This document shows positions 28,046 through 37,049 of a DNA stretch of 64,000 nt, in pieces. Both the position numbers and the translations under genes were made by a program. The notes under the pieces are model-generated. The model was not told where the DNA came from, did not search any database, and saw nothing but the letters and a program-made list of their open reading frames with translations. Where the stretch lies: positions 124,001 to 188,000 of the forward strand of contig NZ_VEWK01000001.1 of assembly GCF_006376675.1 (NCBI RefSeq). Reading direction: 5' to 3'. Within the stretch, counting starts at the first letter, position 1; every line of letters starts with the position of its first letter. Source of the DNA: Brucella pecoris. GTDB taxonomy: Bacteria > Pseudomonadota > Alphaproteobacteria > Rhizobiales > Rhizobiaceae.

Positions 28046-28993
28046 TTAGCGCTCTGCCCGTCGGCCACTGGCGAGGAAGATCACCGCGATAATGGTGAGG
28101 CCAGTCAGCACAAGGCGAACACCGGCGCCGAAGCCGTAGGTGTTGAGCATCGAGACGATGAGGAACATGAAGAGGGCGGCACCCCAGATGCCGGGGATGT
28201 TGGAATCGCCGCCCGCGACCGCCGTTCCGCCGATGATGACGACGGCAATCGACATCAGGAGATATTCCGTGCCCATGTTCAGCGCCGCACCGCCCGAAAA
28301 ACAGGCAAGCAGGAAGCCGCAGAGCGAAGCCAGCACGGCGCAGAGCAGATAGGTGATGAAGCGGGTGCCATCGACAGGAACGCCCGCCATGCGAGCGGCG
28401 AAAGGATTCTGGCCGATTGCCGAAATCCAGCGTCCATAGATGCTCTTTTTCAAAAGTACCCAGCCAATGACCGACAGGATTAGTGCAACGATCGCGACAT
28501 TAGGAATGCCGAGCGTGGAGGCGGTGGTGAATTGCGAAAGGCTTTCCGGCGGTTTTACGCGCAGGCCGCGATTGCTCCAGATGGCGGTGGACTGGATCAG
28601 GAAGCTCATCGACAAGGTGGCGATGATGGGCGGAATGCGCAGGAGCTTGATCAGCGCGTAATTGCAGATGCCGATGGCGATACCGATCAGGATGGCGACG
28701 GCGAGGCCCGCCAGCACCATGCCGTCCTGCGTATCCATGAGCTTCAGCGCCAGTGTGGCGGCGAGCGTCATGTTGGCGGGCACCGACAGGTCGATGTTGC
28801 CGGGGCCGAGCGTGATGACGAACATCTGTCCGAGCCCGACGATCACCGAAAAGGATGCGAAGGTGAAGGCTGCGTGGGAAAGCCCGTGTGCGCCCGCGCC
28901 ACCGGTGAAGAGGATGGTGATGATCCACACCGCGGCGGTTGCGATAAACGACCATATCCACGGACGGCTGGTAAGAATGGCAAGGCCGTTCAT
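28046..28993 (-). CDS. Sugar ABC transporter permease (RbsC/BPD_transp_2 family)
   Basis: A 315-residue inner-membrane permease with eight to ten hydrophobic segments. It contains GLGQMFVITLGPGNIDLSVP near residues 53-72 and the conserved AIGQNPFAARMAGVPV near 191-206, both typical of ribose/xylose-type permeases. It overlaps the upstream permease by four bases (ATGA), so the two form a heterodimer pair in one operon. Confidence 0.92.
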   Translation of the reverse strand: MNGLAILTSRPWIWSFIATAAVWIITILFTGGAGAHGLSHAAFTFASFSVIVGLGQMFVITLGPGNIDLSVPANMTLAATLALKLMDTQDGMVLAGLAVAILIGIAIGICNYALIKLLRIPPIIATLSMSFLIQSTAIWSNRGLRVKPPESLSQFTTASTLGIPNVAIVALILSVIGWVLLKKSIYGRWISAIGQNPFAARMAGVPVDGTRFITYLLCAVLASLCGFLLACFSGGAALNMGTEYLLMSIAVVIIGGTAVAGGDSNIPGIWGAALFMFLIVSMLNTYGFGAGVRLVLTGLTIIAVIFLASGRRAER

Positions 28994-29931
28994 TGCTTTT
29001 TCTCCCTCTTTTCGAGGCGGTTGAGGAAGAGGCGCAATGCCAGCACCACGATGAGAATGCCGCCTTGCGCGCCGATCTGCCAGTCCGGCGAAATGCGCAT
29101 GAAGGAGAGGAACGAGCCTGCAAGCGTCAGCGTCAGCGCGCCGATGACGGCGCCGATGGGCGATACACGTCCGCCGACGAATTCACCGCCGCCCAGAATG
29201 ACGCCTGCGATGGACAGAAGCGTATAACGCAACGCGATATTGGCATCCGCCGAGGTGGTGAGGCCGACCAGTGCGATCCCGGCCAGCACCGCGAAGAAGG
29301 CGGCCAGCGCATAGGTTGCGGCGCGGATGGCGGTGACCGACCAGCCTGCGCGCTCGATAGAGCGGGTATTGCCGCCCGCACCGCGCATCAGCACGCCGAA
29401 GGTCGAGCGCATGACGATGAAATGCGTGACGATGGCAATCACAATGCTGGCGACGATCGCCATGGGGATGAAAGGCGGCTTGGCCGTCATGATCCAGCGC
29501 GCCCAGTCCGGCGCCTGTCCACCCGGCGAGGGCAGCAGCAGCACGGCAAGACCGCCCCAGACGAAGCTCATGCCCAGTGTCACAACGATGGAAGGCAGAT
29601 TGCGCAGGTGAATGATCGCACCGAGTGCCGCATAAGCGGCAATTGCGGCTGCGAGGATCAGCACACCGATAAGGGGAGCCGTGTTGAGCCAGGTCGCCGC
29701 AACACAGACGACAAAGCTCACAAAGGTTCCCATCGAAAGATCGAGATCATTGACGGCCATGATCAGCATCTGGGCGATGGTCGCCAGAGCGATAGGCACT
29801 GCCAGATTGAACAGCAGGTTCAGCCCCGTATAGCTCATGGCGCGCGGCTGCATGTAGAAGACGGCGGCAAGCAGCAGGGCCAGCGAGAATACCGGCGTCA
29901 GCAGGCGGATGGAGGAAGAGGAAAGGCGCAT
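28990..29931 (-). CDS. Sugar ABC transporter permease (RbsC/BPD_transp_2 family)
   Basis: A 313-residue partner permease. Conserved segments include AQMLIMAVNDLDLSMGTFVS near residues 53-72 and the Gly-rich RGAGGNTRSIERAGWSV near 183-199, corresponding to the family loop that contacts the ATPase. Start and stop overlap both neighbours, so it is tightly coupled to the ATPase gene before it and the permease after it. Confidence 0.92.
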   Translation of the reverse strand: MRLSSSSIRLLTPVFSLALLLAAVFYMQPRAMSYTGLNLLFNLAVPIALATIAQMLIMAVNDLDLSMGTFVSFVVCVAATWLNTAPLIGVLILAAAIAAYAALGAIIHLRNLPSIVVTLGMSFVWGGLAVLLLPSPGGQAPDWARWIMTAKPPFIPMAIVASIVIAIVTHFIVMRSTFGVLMRGAGGNTRSIERAGWSVTAIRAATYALAAFFAVLAGIALVGLTTSADANIALRYTLLSIAGVILGGGEFVGGRVSPIGAVIGALTLTLAGSFLSFMRISPDWQIGAQGGILIVVLALRLFLNRLEKREKKQ

Positions 29932-31391
29932 TATTCGTGCCCTCCCTCGAAGGATGCGGCAAGCACGTTCTTTTCCGTAATGTCTTCGCCGGTCAGTTCC
30001 GCAACGATAGCGCCGTCGCGGAAAACATAGACGCGGTCACAAAGTTCGATTTCATCCATCTCGGTGGAGTACCAGACAAAGGTGCGTCCGTTTTCGGCTT
30101 CATGACGCAGGATTTCATAGACTTCCTGCTTGGTGCCGACATCGACGCCGCGCATCGGATCGTCCATCAAAATGGCGTTGGCGCTGGTCGCCAGCGCGCG
30201 GGCGAAAAGCACCTTCTGCTGGTTGCCGCCCGACAGCGACAGGATGCGGTTGCCCATATCCGGTGTGCGAATCTGGATGCGGTCTTTCCACTGGCCGCCA
30301 AGCGCGTCTTCGCCCTTCTGGTCAACGAGCTTCAGCGACGACAGTCGGTCCAGTGAGCCGATGGTAAGGTTGTGCAGAATGCTCCACAGCGGGAAGGTGC
30401 CGTTGAGACTGCGGTCACCCGCTACGAAGGCGATTTCGCATGTGCGGGCTGGAACCCAGTTTGGCCGTCGCGCATAGTAAAGATCAAGCAGCATCTTGGT
30501 CTGCCCGTGTCCGGCCAGACCGGCGAGACCAATAACCTCGCCCTTGAATGCCTGAAACGGCTTGATGTCGCTGGCGCGCTTGGCGAAGGACAAAACAGGC
30601 GTGCCGCTCGCGTCGGTCTTTGCAACGCGGCGCGCAGCCTTTTCGCGCTCGACGCTGCCCATGGCTTCGACGAGGCTGCGATTGGTGAAATCTTTTGCCG
30701 CACGATTGGCGACGACCTTGCCGTCCTTCATCACGACGATGCGGTCCGAGGTCGTAAGAATTTCGCCCAGCATATGCGAAATCAGAATAACGGAGCCGCC
30801 TGTACCGACGAAACGGCGCACATAGGCCATCAACTGCGCGGCAATCCCTGCGTCGAGCGAAGAGGTCGGTTCATCGAGAATGACGAGTTTCGGCGCGGTG
30901 CCGGGCGCGGTGAAGTTGATGGCGATTTCCACCATCTGGCGCTCGGCGATGGAAAGTTCGTCGATGATGGCGGCGCAGTCGATCTTGTGGCCGGGAAAAA
31001 TCTCGTCGAGCTTTTTTGCAATCAGTTCGATGGCCTTGCCGCGCCAGCTCGCGCCCGTCAGATCGCGCTGCATGATGCGCACATTTTCGGCAATGGTGAG
31101 GTTTGGAAACAGCGACAATTCCTGAAACACGCAGCGCACGCCATGCTTGCGCGCTATCGCCACGCCATGTCCCGGCTGGCCGTGATAGGAAATGCTGCCC
31201 TCATGCGGGGAAAGCCCGCCATTGATGACATTGACGATGGTGGATTTGCCCGCGCCATTGTGGCCGACCAGACCCACGCATTCGCCTTCGCGGATCACGA
31301 GTTCGGCACCATCCAGTGCTTTTACTGCACCGAACTGCACGCGAATATTGCGCGCGGCGACGACCTCCTGTTTCTCTGCTGTTTCTGTCAT
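29931..31391 (-). CDS. Sugar ABC transporter ATPase with two nucleotide-binding domains (RbsA-like)
   Basis: A 486-residue fused ATPase. Domain 1 has Walker A GHNGAGKS near residues 44-51 and Walker B LVILDEPTSSLD near 172-183. Its usual signature is weak (SIAERQM near 147), as is common in this family. Domain 2 has the signature LSGGNQQKVLFARAL near 391-405 and the segment ILMDDPMRGVDVG near 413-425, but no clear Walker A, so only one site may be fully active. The protein is slightly shorter than RbsA (about 500). It sits between the binding-protein gene and two permeases. Confidence 0.9.
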   Translation of the reverse strand: MTETAEKQEVVAARNIRVQFGAVKALDGAELVIREGECVGLVGHNGAGKSTIVNVINGGLSPHEGSISYHGQPGHGVAIARKHGVRCVFQELSLFPNLTIAENVRIMQRDLTGASWRGKAIELIAKKLDEIFPGHKIDCAAIIDELSIAERQMVEIAINFTAPGTAPKLVILDEPTSSLDAGIAAQLMAYVRRFVGTGGSVILISHMLGEILTTSDRIVVMKDGKVVANRAAKDFTNRSLVEAMGSVEREKAARRVAKTDASGTPVLSFAKRASDIKPFQAFKGEVIGLAGLAGHGQTKMLLDLYYARRPNWVPARTCEIAFVAGDRSLNGTFPLWSILHNLTIGSLDRLSSLKLVDQKGEDALGGQWKDRIQIRTPDMGNRILSLSGGNQQKVLFARALATSANAILMDDPMRGVDVGTKQEVYEILRHEAENGRTFVWYSTEMDEIELCDRVYVFRDGAIVAELTGEDITEKNVLAASFEGGHE

Positions 31392-31435
31392 ACGCTCAAC
31401 TGATTGCTGGAAATGTGGAAGAACAAACGATGGAA

Positions 31436-31460
31436 AAGGGCGGGAGCGAAGCCCGCCCTT
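31436..31460 (-). other. Intercistronic hairpin after the sugar-binding protein gene
   Basis: AAGGGCGGG / CCCGCCCTT (9-bp perfect stem, 7-base loop) lies between the binding-protein stop (31488) and the ATPase start (31391). No T-run follows on the minus strand, so it likely acts as an mRNA stabiliser rather than a terminator. Confidence 0.55.
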
Positions 31461-31487
31461 GTCATTTGATTATGTGAACGGCCAGGC

Positions 31488-32504
31488 TTATTTCGCGGCG
31501 TCGATGACCTTCTGCGCGTCTTCAAGCGCATATTCGACATTGGCCACGCCACCCTTCTGGGTATTGGCCAGATCCTTGTCGAGCGATTCCTGGCTGACGC
31601 TGAGGAACGGAACGACGAGATCCTTCTTCACTTCCTTGCCGTCGAGAATCTGCTGTGCGACCCAGAAAGCCAGCGTGGACACGCCGGGCGCAATCGAAAC
31701 CGACATGGTTTCATAGCCATTGGCGTCTTTTTGGCTCTTCCACCACTGCAGTTCGTCTTCACGGTTGCCCATGATGATGGTCGGCGTTTCGCGCTTGGCG
31801 GCAGCAAAGGCCTGTGCCGCACCATAACCGTCGCCGCCTTGCGTCACGACAGCGTCGATCTTCGGCAGGCTCGGCAGGATACCGGCAACGGCGCGCTGCG
31901 CAACATCGGCGGCCCAGTCACCGTTGACGGAACCGACGATCTTGAATTTCGGGTTCTTCTTCACGCCTTCTTCGATACCGGCATGAATATTGTCATCGAC
32001 TGAAACACCGGCAAGGCCGCGGATTTCAAGCAGGTTGCCGCCATCGGGGAAGCGCTTTGCGAGATAGTCGATCTGGCCTTCGCCCATGGCCTTGAAATCG
32101 ACCGCGATGCGCCATGCACAAGGCTCTGTGACGATACCGTCAAAGGAAACGACAGTGATGCCCGCATCGCAGGCTTCCTTCACGGCGCCGTTCAGAGCGG
32201 TTGGCGAAGCGGCGTTGATGACGATGGCGTCATAGCCCTGCAGGATCATGTTCTGGATCTGGGCAGCCTGTTCCGTCGCCTGATTTTCGGCGGTCGTGAA
32301 CGGATCGGCGGCAGCCACCACACCAGCCTTCACGGCTTCCTTGGTGATCTTGTCCCAGCTTTCCAGCATGGCCTGACGCCAGGAATTACCCGCATAGTTG
32401 TTCGAGAACGCTATCTTCTTCGATGAAGTGTCGGCGAGCGCGCTGCCTGCCGAAAGAACGCCTGCCAATGCCGCAGACGCAAAAAGGATTTTCCCAAGCT
32501 TCAT
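31488..32504 (-). CDS. Sugar ABC transporter periplasmic binding protein (RbsB-like)
   Basis: A 338-residue periplasmic receptor of the ribose-binding type. The signal peptide (MKLGKILFASAALAGVLSAG, cleavage after SALA) is followed by IAFSNNYAGNSWRQAMLESW, the usual first strand and helix. NMILQGYDAIVINAASPTAL near residues 87-106 and DAVVTQGGDGYGAAQAF near 217-233 are family hallmarks. The ATG at 32504 has a GGGAGGAAAG ribosome site. It is the first gene of the operon and divergent from a two-component system. Confidence 0.92.
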   Translation of the reverse strand: MKLGKILFASAALAGVLSAGSALADTSSKKIAFSNNYAGNSWRQAMLESWDKITKEAVKAGVVAAADPFTTAENQATEQAAQIQNMILQGYDAIVINAASPTALNGAVKEACDAGITVVSFDGIVTEPCAWRIAVDFKAMGEGQIDYLAKRFPDGGNLLEIRGLAGVSVDDNIHAGIEEGVKKNPKFKIVGSVNGDWAADVAQRAVAGILPSLPKIDAVVTQGGDGYGAAQAFAAAKRETPTIIMGNREDELQWWKSQKDANGYETMSVSIAPGVSTLAFWVAQQILDGKEVKKDLVVPFLSVSQESLDKDLANTQKGGVANVEYALEDAQKVIDAAK

Positions 32505-32824
32505 TCTTTCCTCCCGTTTGCAAATATTCCGCCCCGCAGCGCCCCAGCGCTTCGGTTCGTTGAAATTGAATATGGTGCGAAGCCTCCCGCACCGCCGCTC
32601 CTCAACGGCACCAACCGCAATTGACTCGATTTCACTCTTGTCTAGCGGGCAATTTTCTGGTGAAGCGAGGATGAAAGAAGAGGAGCTTTCTGTGAAGGCC
32701 GAATGAAGCAACTGCGCTGCGGGTTCCCGTAGCAAAATTGCGGTTTCCCGCAAGACGCACCGAGGATGTCACGGCGTATTATAGAGCTTCATAAGCAGCA
32801 ATTTGCGTTCTGGAGGAGAAACGC
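32505..32824. promoter_or_regulatory. Divergent control region with two tandem palindromes
   Basis: This 320-base gap has no gene. It holds CTGCGGGTTCCCGTAG at 32717-32732 and TTGCGGTTTCCCGCAA at 32738-32753. Their centres are 21 bp apart, two helical turns, so two dimers could bind on one DNA face. They lie 70-110 bases before the kinase gene and about 215-250 before the sugar-binding gene. The response regulator at 34065 is a natural candidate ligand. Confidence 0.5.
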
Positions 32825-34063
32825 TTGGCCGAACTCGCGCCTCAAAGGTTGCTCGACCACTATCTGAATATTTCCAGATTGCTGGCCGGACAGCTCGATT
32901 TCGATTCCATCATTCAGGCCGTGGCGGCAGAGATCACGCATATCCTGCCGTACGACCATCTGGACGTCTGCATCAAGATGCTCGATGGAAAATTCCACAT
33001 TGCGTACGAGGCTGGCATCGCCACCGCCTGGAGCCGCAATCCGCCAGCGCTTCTGTCCGGCAGTCCTATCCGTACTTTGTTGTCGGGTGAGGCTGGTTAT
33101 CTTCTGACCGACGACGCACGCGCGGATCCGCGCTTTCATTTCGAAGGCTCGTTTTCCAGTCCGATTATCGAGCATGACCTGAAAGGGCGCCTGCATGTGC
33201 CTTTGAAGGCGCAGGGCGATATCATAGGCGCGTTAAGCTGTTCCAGTCTCACGCCCGCCTGCTACACCATGCGCGACGTGCAAAACGCCCAGTCGATTGC
33301 CGATCTGCTTGCGCCTTATTTCTACGCAATCCGCGCCGCAGAGCAGGCCAAGCGCTCCGCCATTGTGGAAACTGAAGCACGAGCCCGCGAGGAAGGCTTG
33401 CGTTTCGGCGCTTTGAAACTAACCGAGGCTCTTGAGACCGAACGCCACCGCATCGGCATGGATCTGCACGACCAGACGCTGGCCGATCTCACCCGGCTTG
33501 CCCGGCATGTGGAACGGCTCACGCATGTGCCAGACCTTTCCGGTGAACAGCTTGAGCCGCTGTTTCGTGGTCTCCAGCATTGCATGCACGATCTCAGACA
33601 AATCATTGAGGAAGCAAAACCTTCCATTCTCCAGCTTTTCGGTTTCGTGCAGGCAACAGAAAACCATCTTGGCCGTTCGGTGCGGGACAGCGGTTCGTTA
33701 ATCGAATGGACATTGGATGACCGCAGCGACGGCATGGCTGATCGGCTGGAAGAAACGGTTGCAACCTCGCTGTTCCGCATTGTGCAAGAAGCTATCAACA
33801 ACACGATCCGTCATGCCCATGCCAGCCAGTTGCTTGTGACGTTTCGCGATAAAGGCGGTCGTCTTCTCGTCGAAGTCGCGGATAATGGTATCGGCATGGA
33901 TCGTCAGATGCAGCGTCCCGGTCCCGGTCATGGGATCGACAATATGCGTACGCGGGCGCGATTGATCTCTGCAAGTTTCGCTATCAGGAAGAACGGGGAA
34001 AGTGGCGGCACAAGTGTGACGATCCATCTCCCCGCGGAGATGTGCCGGGAGGTCGGAGGGTAA
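32825..34063 (+). CDS. GAF-domain sensor histidine kinase, NarL/HisKA_3 type
   Basis: A 412-residue cytoplasmic kinase without membrane segments. A GAF sensor domain covers about residues 25-170. The HisKA_3 motif ETERHRIGMDLHDQTLADLT gives phospho-acceptor His215, and the C-terminal ATPase domain (about 285-405) has VQEAINNTIRHAHAS (N box), VADNGIG (G1) and GHGIDNM (G2). The TTG start is preceded by GGAGGAG. It is two bases from the response-regulator gene. A soluble GAF sensor suggests that it reads a cytoplasmic small molecule, possibly related to the divergent sugar transporter. Confidence 0.9.
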   Translation: MAELAPQRLLDHYLNISRLLAGQLDFDSIIQAVAAEITHILPYDHLDVCIKMLDGKFHIAYEAGIATAWSRNPPALLSGSPIRTLLSGEAGYLLTDDARADPRFHFEGSFSSPIIEHDLKGRLHVPLKAQGDIIGALSCSSLTPACYTMRDVQNAQSIADLLAPYFYAIRAAEQAKRSAIVETEARAREEGLRFGALKLTEALETERHRIGMDLHDQTLADLTRLARHVERLTHVPDLSGEQLEPLFRGLQHCMHDLRQIIEEAKPSILQLFGFVQATENHLGRSVRDSGSLIEWTLDDRSDGMADRLEETVATSLFRIVQEAINNTIRHAHASQLLVTFRDKGGRLLVEVADNGIGMDRQMQRPGPGHGIDNMRTRARLISASFAIRKNGESGGTSVTIHLPAEMCREVGG

Positions 34064-34064
34064 A

Positions 34065-34823
34065 ATGCATGTTCTGATCGTGGAAGATGATCCATTGCAT
34101 CGCGCCTATCTTGGCGAAGCTGTGCGGGCAGCGCTGCCTGAATGCAGTGACATCCTTGAAGCCGATAACGGATCGGCGGGCGAAAAACTGGCGCGCCAGC
34201 ATCGTGCGGCCCATATTGTCATGGACCTGCAGATGAACGGCCGCAACGGCATTGAGGCTGCGCGTACCATCTGGAAGGAAAATCCCGAAACCCGCATCCT
34301 GTTCTGGTCGAATTATGCCGATGAAGCCTATGTGCGCGGTGTGTCGCGCATCGTGCCGGAAGGCGCTGCCTATGGCTATGTGTTGAAATCAGCATCCGAC
34401 GACAAGCTGCGGCTGGCATTGCGCAGCATCTTCGTGGAGGCGCAATGCGTGATCGACCGCGAGGTGCGCGGTCTGCAACAAAAGAGCCTTGGTCATGCCA
34501 GCGGTTTCAGCGAAAGCGAATATGAAATTCTGGTCGATATCGCACTGGGCCTGACGGATCGTGTCATCGCCCGTCGCCGCAATCTGTCGCTGAGAAGCGT
34601 CCAGAACAGATTGCAGCAACTCTATGAAAAGCTGGGCGTTTATCAGGAGAAGGGGGAGCCCGACGAGGAGCGCTTCAACCTCCGGGCTCGTGCCGTGACT
34701 GTTGCGCTTTTGCGCAAACTGCTGAACTACAGCGCGCTGGAACGCGCCGAAATCGAGCTCAACGACTGGATTACAGCATCGGCCCGAAAATCGGATTCGA
34801 TTTTCGGAAAGAACGATGCGTAG
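34065..34823 (+). CDS. LuxR/NarL-family response regulator
   Basis: A 252-residue regulator paired with the upstream kinase. The receiver domain has acidic Asp8/Asp9 and phospho-acceptor Asp54 (IVMDLQMNG), with the conserved Lys near 110 (YVLKSAS). A C-terminal LuxR-type helix-turn-helix covers about residues 150-195 (SEYEILVDIALGLTDRVIAR and SVQNRLQQLYEKLGV). A 55-residue tail follows the DNA-binding region, longer than usual. Its likely targets are the tandem palindromes in the divergent region. Confidence 0.9.
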   Translation: MHVLIVEDDPLHRAYLGEAVRAALPECSDILEADNGSAGEKLARQHRAAHIVMDLQMNGRNGIEAARTIWKENPETRILFWSNYADEAYVRGVSRIVPEGAAYGYVLKSASDDKLRLALRSIFVEAQCVIDREVRGLQQKSLGHASGFSESEYEILVDIALGLTDRVIARRRNLSLRSVQNRLQQLYEKLGVYQEKGEPDEERFNLRARAVTVALLRKLLNYSALERAEIELNDWITASARKSDSIFGKNDA

Positions 34824-34847
34824 ATTCAATAGGTTAGGGCGTCTTTT

Positions 34848-34867
34848 GTGCGTCCGAAAGGACGCAC
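34848..34867 (+). terminator. GNRA-loop hairpin after the response-regulator gene
   Basis: GTGCGTCC / GGACGCAC (8-bp perfect stem) with a GAAA tetraloop lies 25 bases after the stop codon. A T-run does not follow, so termination may be weak or Rho-assisted. Confidence 0.4.
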
Positions 34868-34875
34868 GGCGCTCA

Positions 34876-34978
34876 AGAGCATTTCCTGTTTTGATTGAAT
34901 CATTGGGAATGCTCTATCTTTTTGTTTTTACGCGCATCTTGTTCCGAAAACCGTTTCACACTTTTCGGGATGCGCTCT
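34876..34978. repeat. Dispersed palindromic repeat, copy B (RIME / Bru-RS-like)
   Basis: In reverse orientation relative to copy A, it shares module 1 (CCGAAAACCGTTTCACACTT, GGGATGCGCTCT). Its other module (AGAGCATTTCCTG ... GGGAATGCTCT) is distinct. The element's last bases supply the TAG stop codon of the uxaB-like gene (34977-34979 on the minus strand). Confidence 0.7.
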
Positions 34979-36098
34979 AACCGACAGCCGCTTTCAGGCG
35001 GCGCTGATCGAGATTGAGGCCGAGTTCCGCCGCACGGGCGATGACCGGTGCGAAGCGGCGGTGCTTCTTTTCCTCGTGATTGGAAGCAATGTCTGCGATG
35101 CGGTGTTTGAGAAACGGATTGAGAAACCGCTCCCGCACCGAAGCCGCATAGGCTTCCGCCTGTTCGCCAAGGCCATCCGCGGCAAATACCGGCAGGACTT
35201 CCTCACGCCAGACCGCTTCCAGTTCATTCCGGATCGTCTCGTCCTGCATGGCTTCCAGTACGATCTCGTCTTTCGGACGGCTACCCACCAGCCATTGTTC
35301 CGCGATGAATGTATGACCAAGATTGAGCAGATAGAGCTTCAGATGCTCGTAACGTGCAAGATCGTCGGTGACGACGATATCGTCGTGTTCGCAAGGGAGC
35401 GTCAGGCCATCGGCTTTCTCGATGGCCCAGAGCGCGTAGGGCTCGGCAATGGCGCCGATTGGCTCTATGGGTTCGGAAACAATGCGGTCAACAAGGCTGT
35501 TGGCAAAGATGCACCGGGCTTCGAGCCATTGCACGAAACTGTCCGGCAATTTCCAGTCATGAGCCAGATCGATAAGGATCGAACGCAGCTTGTCGCCATT
35601 GCGCGAGATCAGCTCGCAGGGAAAGAGCGACAATGGCGTATCGGGGTTGTGCTGCCAGCGATGATGCAGAAGCACCAGAAGTTTGGCCGGAAAACTCTTC
35701 GGCAAGGCATCTGGGTTTGCAAGAAGCGAGCTGTCATCGGCTGGATCGAGCTCGTAACCCTTGTCGCCAGTGTTGGAAAGAATCACATCGACGGTGGTGC
35801 CGAGATCGAGAATCGCTGCCCAGTCATGATGAGCTGAATAGGCAGCGGTGACGCCCTTTGCCTGATGCACTTTCTCGGATGGCTTGCCGTCAATCAGGCC
35901 ACGGATTTTCACCGGATAGCCGCTATTTTCGTTCAAAGCCGCAATACGCTGGCTGCTCTGCGGGTTTGAAGTCGTCTGCACGACGGCAATCGTTCCGATG
36001 GCTTTCCCGTTCGAAAGCGCCTCCGAAACAAAGAAATCGGCATGCGCCAACAGAAAGCGGCTGGTTCCGAACTGCAATATCGCGGGCTTCTCGTGCAT
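34977..36098 (-). CDS. uxaB: Altronate oxidoreductase / tagaturonate reductase (mannitol-dehydrogenase family)
   Basis: A 373-residue NAD-dependent polyol dehydrogenase that likely interconverts D-tagaturonate and D-altronate. The N-terminal nucleotide-binding part starts ILQFGTSRFLLAHADFFV, and TVDVILSNTGDKGYEL near residues 103-118 is typical of UxaB. The catalytic region includes SLVDRIVSEPIEP near 201-213 and the helix LYLLNLGHTFIAEQW near 255-269. It is somewhat shorter than enterobacterial UxaB (about 480). It is divergent from a GntR regulator and near an altronate dehydratase gene, which supports the assignment. The stop codon lies at the edge of a repeat element. Confidence 0.82.
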   Translation of the reverse strand: MHEKPAILQFGTSRFLLAHADFFVSEALSNGKAIGTIAVVQTTSNPQSSQRIAALNENSGYPVKIRGLIDGKPSEKVHQAKGVTAAYSAHHDWAAILDLGTTVDVILSNTGDKGYELDPADDSSLLANPDALPKSFPAKLLVLLHHRWQHNPDTPLSLFPCELISRNGDKLRSILIDLAHDWKLPDSFVQWLEARCIFANSLVDRIVSEPIEPIGAIAEPYALWAIEKADGLTLPCEHDDIVVTDDLARYEHLKLYLLNLGHTFIAEQWLVGSRPKDEIVLEAMQDETIRNELEAVWREEVLPVFAADGLGEQAEAYAASVRERFLNPFLKHRIADIASNHEEKKHRRFAPVIARAAELGLNLDQRRLKAAVG

Positions 36099-36143
36099 GA
36101 CTTTCTCCCATAAATCAGTGGTTTTAACTACGCGATGCAGGTC

Positions 36144-36161
36144 AAATTGGTCAAGCCAGTA
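36144..36161. promoter_or_regulatory. UxuR/ExuR-like operator candidate
   Basis: AAATTGGTCAAGCCAGTA keeps the left half AAATTGGT of the E. coli UxuR/ExuR consensus and a degenerate right half. It lies between the divergent uxaB and GntR-regulator genes and could serve both. Confidence 0.4.
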
Positions 36162-36306
36162 GGATTCTTTATCGGGAGATTGGTTCGGGTCCTGATGTGG
36201 AAATGTGCTTTATGCCGCAATTCTTCGGGCTTTTAAGCATATTGCGCTTCTATCCGGTTGGAAATATGGTAAGGCCAATTCGAGGAGAGGCGAATTTGGG
36301 AGCACA

Positions 36307-37014
36307 ATGAGCGAGTTTACGGCAACAGCGGAACCCCGCAGGCTTTATCAGCAGATCGCAGATCGGGTGAGAAGCCTTATCCAGGATGGTCAGTTTCCTG
36401 CTGGCAGCAGGCTGCCGGCTGAACGCGAGCTGGCACAACAGCTCGGCGTGTCGCGGCCTTCGCTACGCGAGGCGCTGATTGCGCTTGAAATCGCCGGTAG
36501 CGTCGAAATCCGCATGGGTTCCGGCATCTATGTCACGGTGGAGCCGGAAAAGCGTTCGCTTTCGCAAGGAGGCTCCATCGGCGAGAGCCCGCTTGAAATC
36601 ATGCAGGCGCGCGAACTGGTCGAAGGCAGCGTGGTTGTCACGGCCTGTGCACGCATGACGCCTGAAACATTGGTCGAATTACGGGCAACGATTGACGCCA
36701 TGAAGGTGAATGTCGATGCCGGGCGCAAGGCGATGGAGCTAGACAGGCAGTTCCACCTGCTCATTGCGGAGCAATCGGGCAATTCCGTGCTTGTGCGCAT
36801 CGTGCGTGACCTTTTTGACGAGCGGCATAGTCCGCTGACGTCGCATATCAGGACGCGCTTCGAAACCAACGATACATGGGCTCTGGCACTGGCCGAGCAC
36901 GAAGCCATCTATGCTGCGCTGGAAGCGAGGGATCCGCTTCAGGCGCAGGCAGCCATGCGGACGCATCTGGATCGATCCAAGCAGCGTTGGATGGATAATG
37001 AACCCCGTGACTGA
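36307..37014 (+). CDS. GntR-family (FadR/FCD type) transcriptional regulator
   Basis: A 235-residue regulator. The winged helix near residues 10-75 includes RLYQQIADRVRSLIQDGQFP and PAERELAQQLGVSRPSLREA. The FCD ligand domain (about 95-225) contains metal-binding-type His residues (RQFHLLIAEQ and ALAEHEAIYAALEARD). ATG 36307 has GGGAG before it; an upstream in-frame GTG/TTG extension lacks it. Position between uxaB and uxaA suggests that it represses this aldonate/uronate unit and senses a pathway intermediate. Confidence 0.9.
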   Translation: MSEFTATAEPRRLYQQIADRVRSLIQDGQFPAGSRLPAERELAQQLGVSRPSLREALIALEIAGSVEIRMGSGIYVTVEPEKRSLSQGGSIGESPLEIMQARELVEGSVVVTACARMTPETLVELRATIDAMKVNVDAGRKAMELDRQFHLLIAEQSGNSVLVRIVRDLFDERHSPLTSHIRTRFETNDTWALALAEHEAIYAALEARDPLQAQAAMRTHLDRSKQRWMDNEPRD

Positions 37015-37049
37015 ATAGCCGGGAACGATTTGGGAGTGAGGTCAGACAC

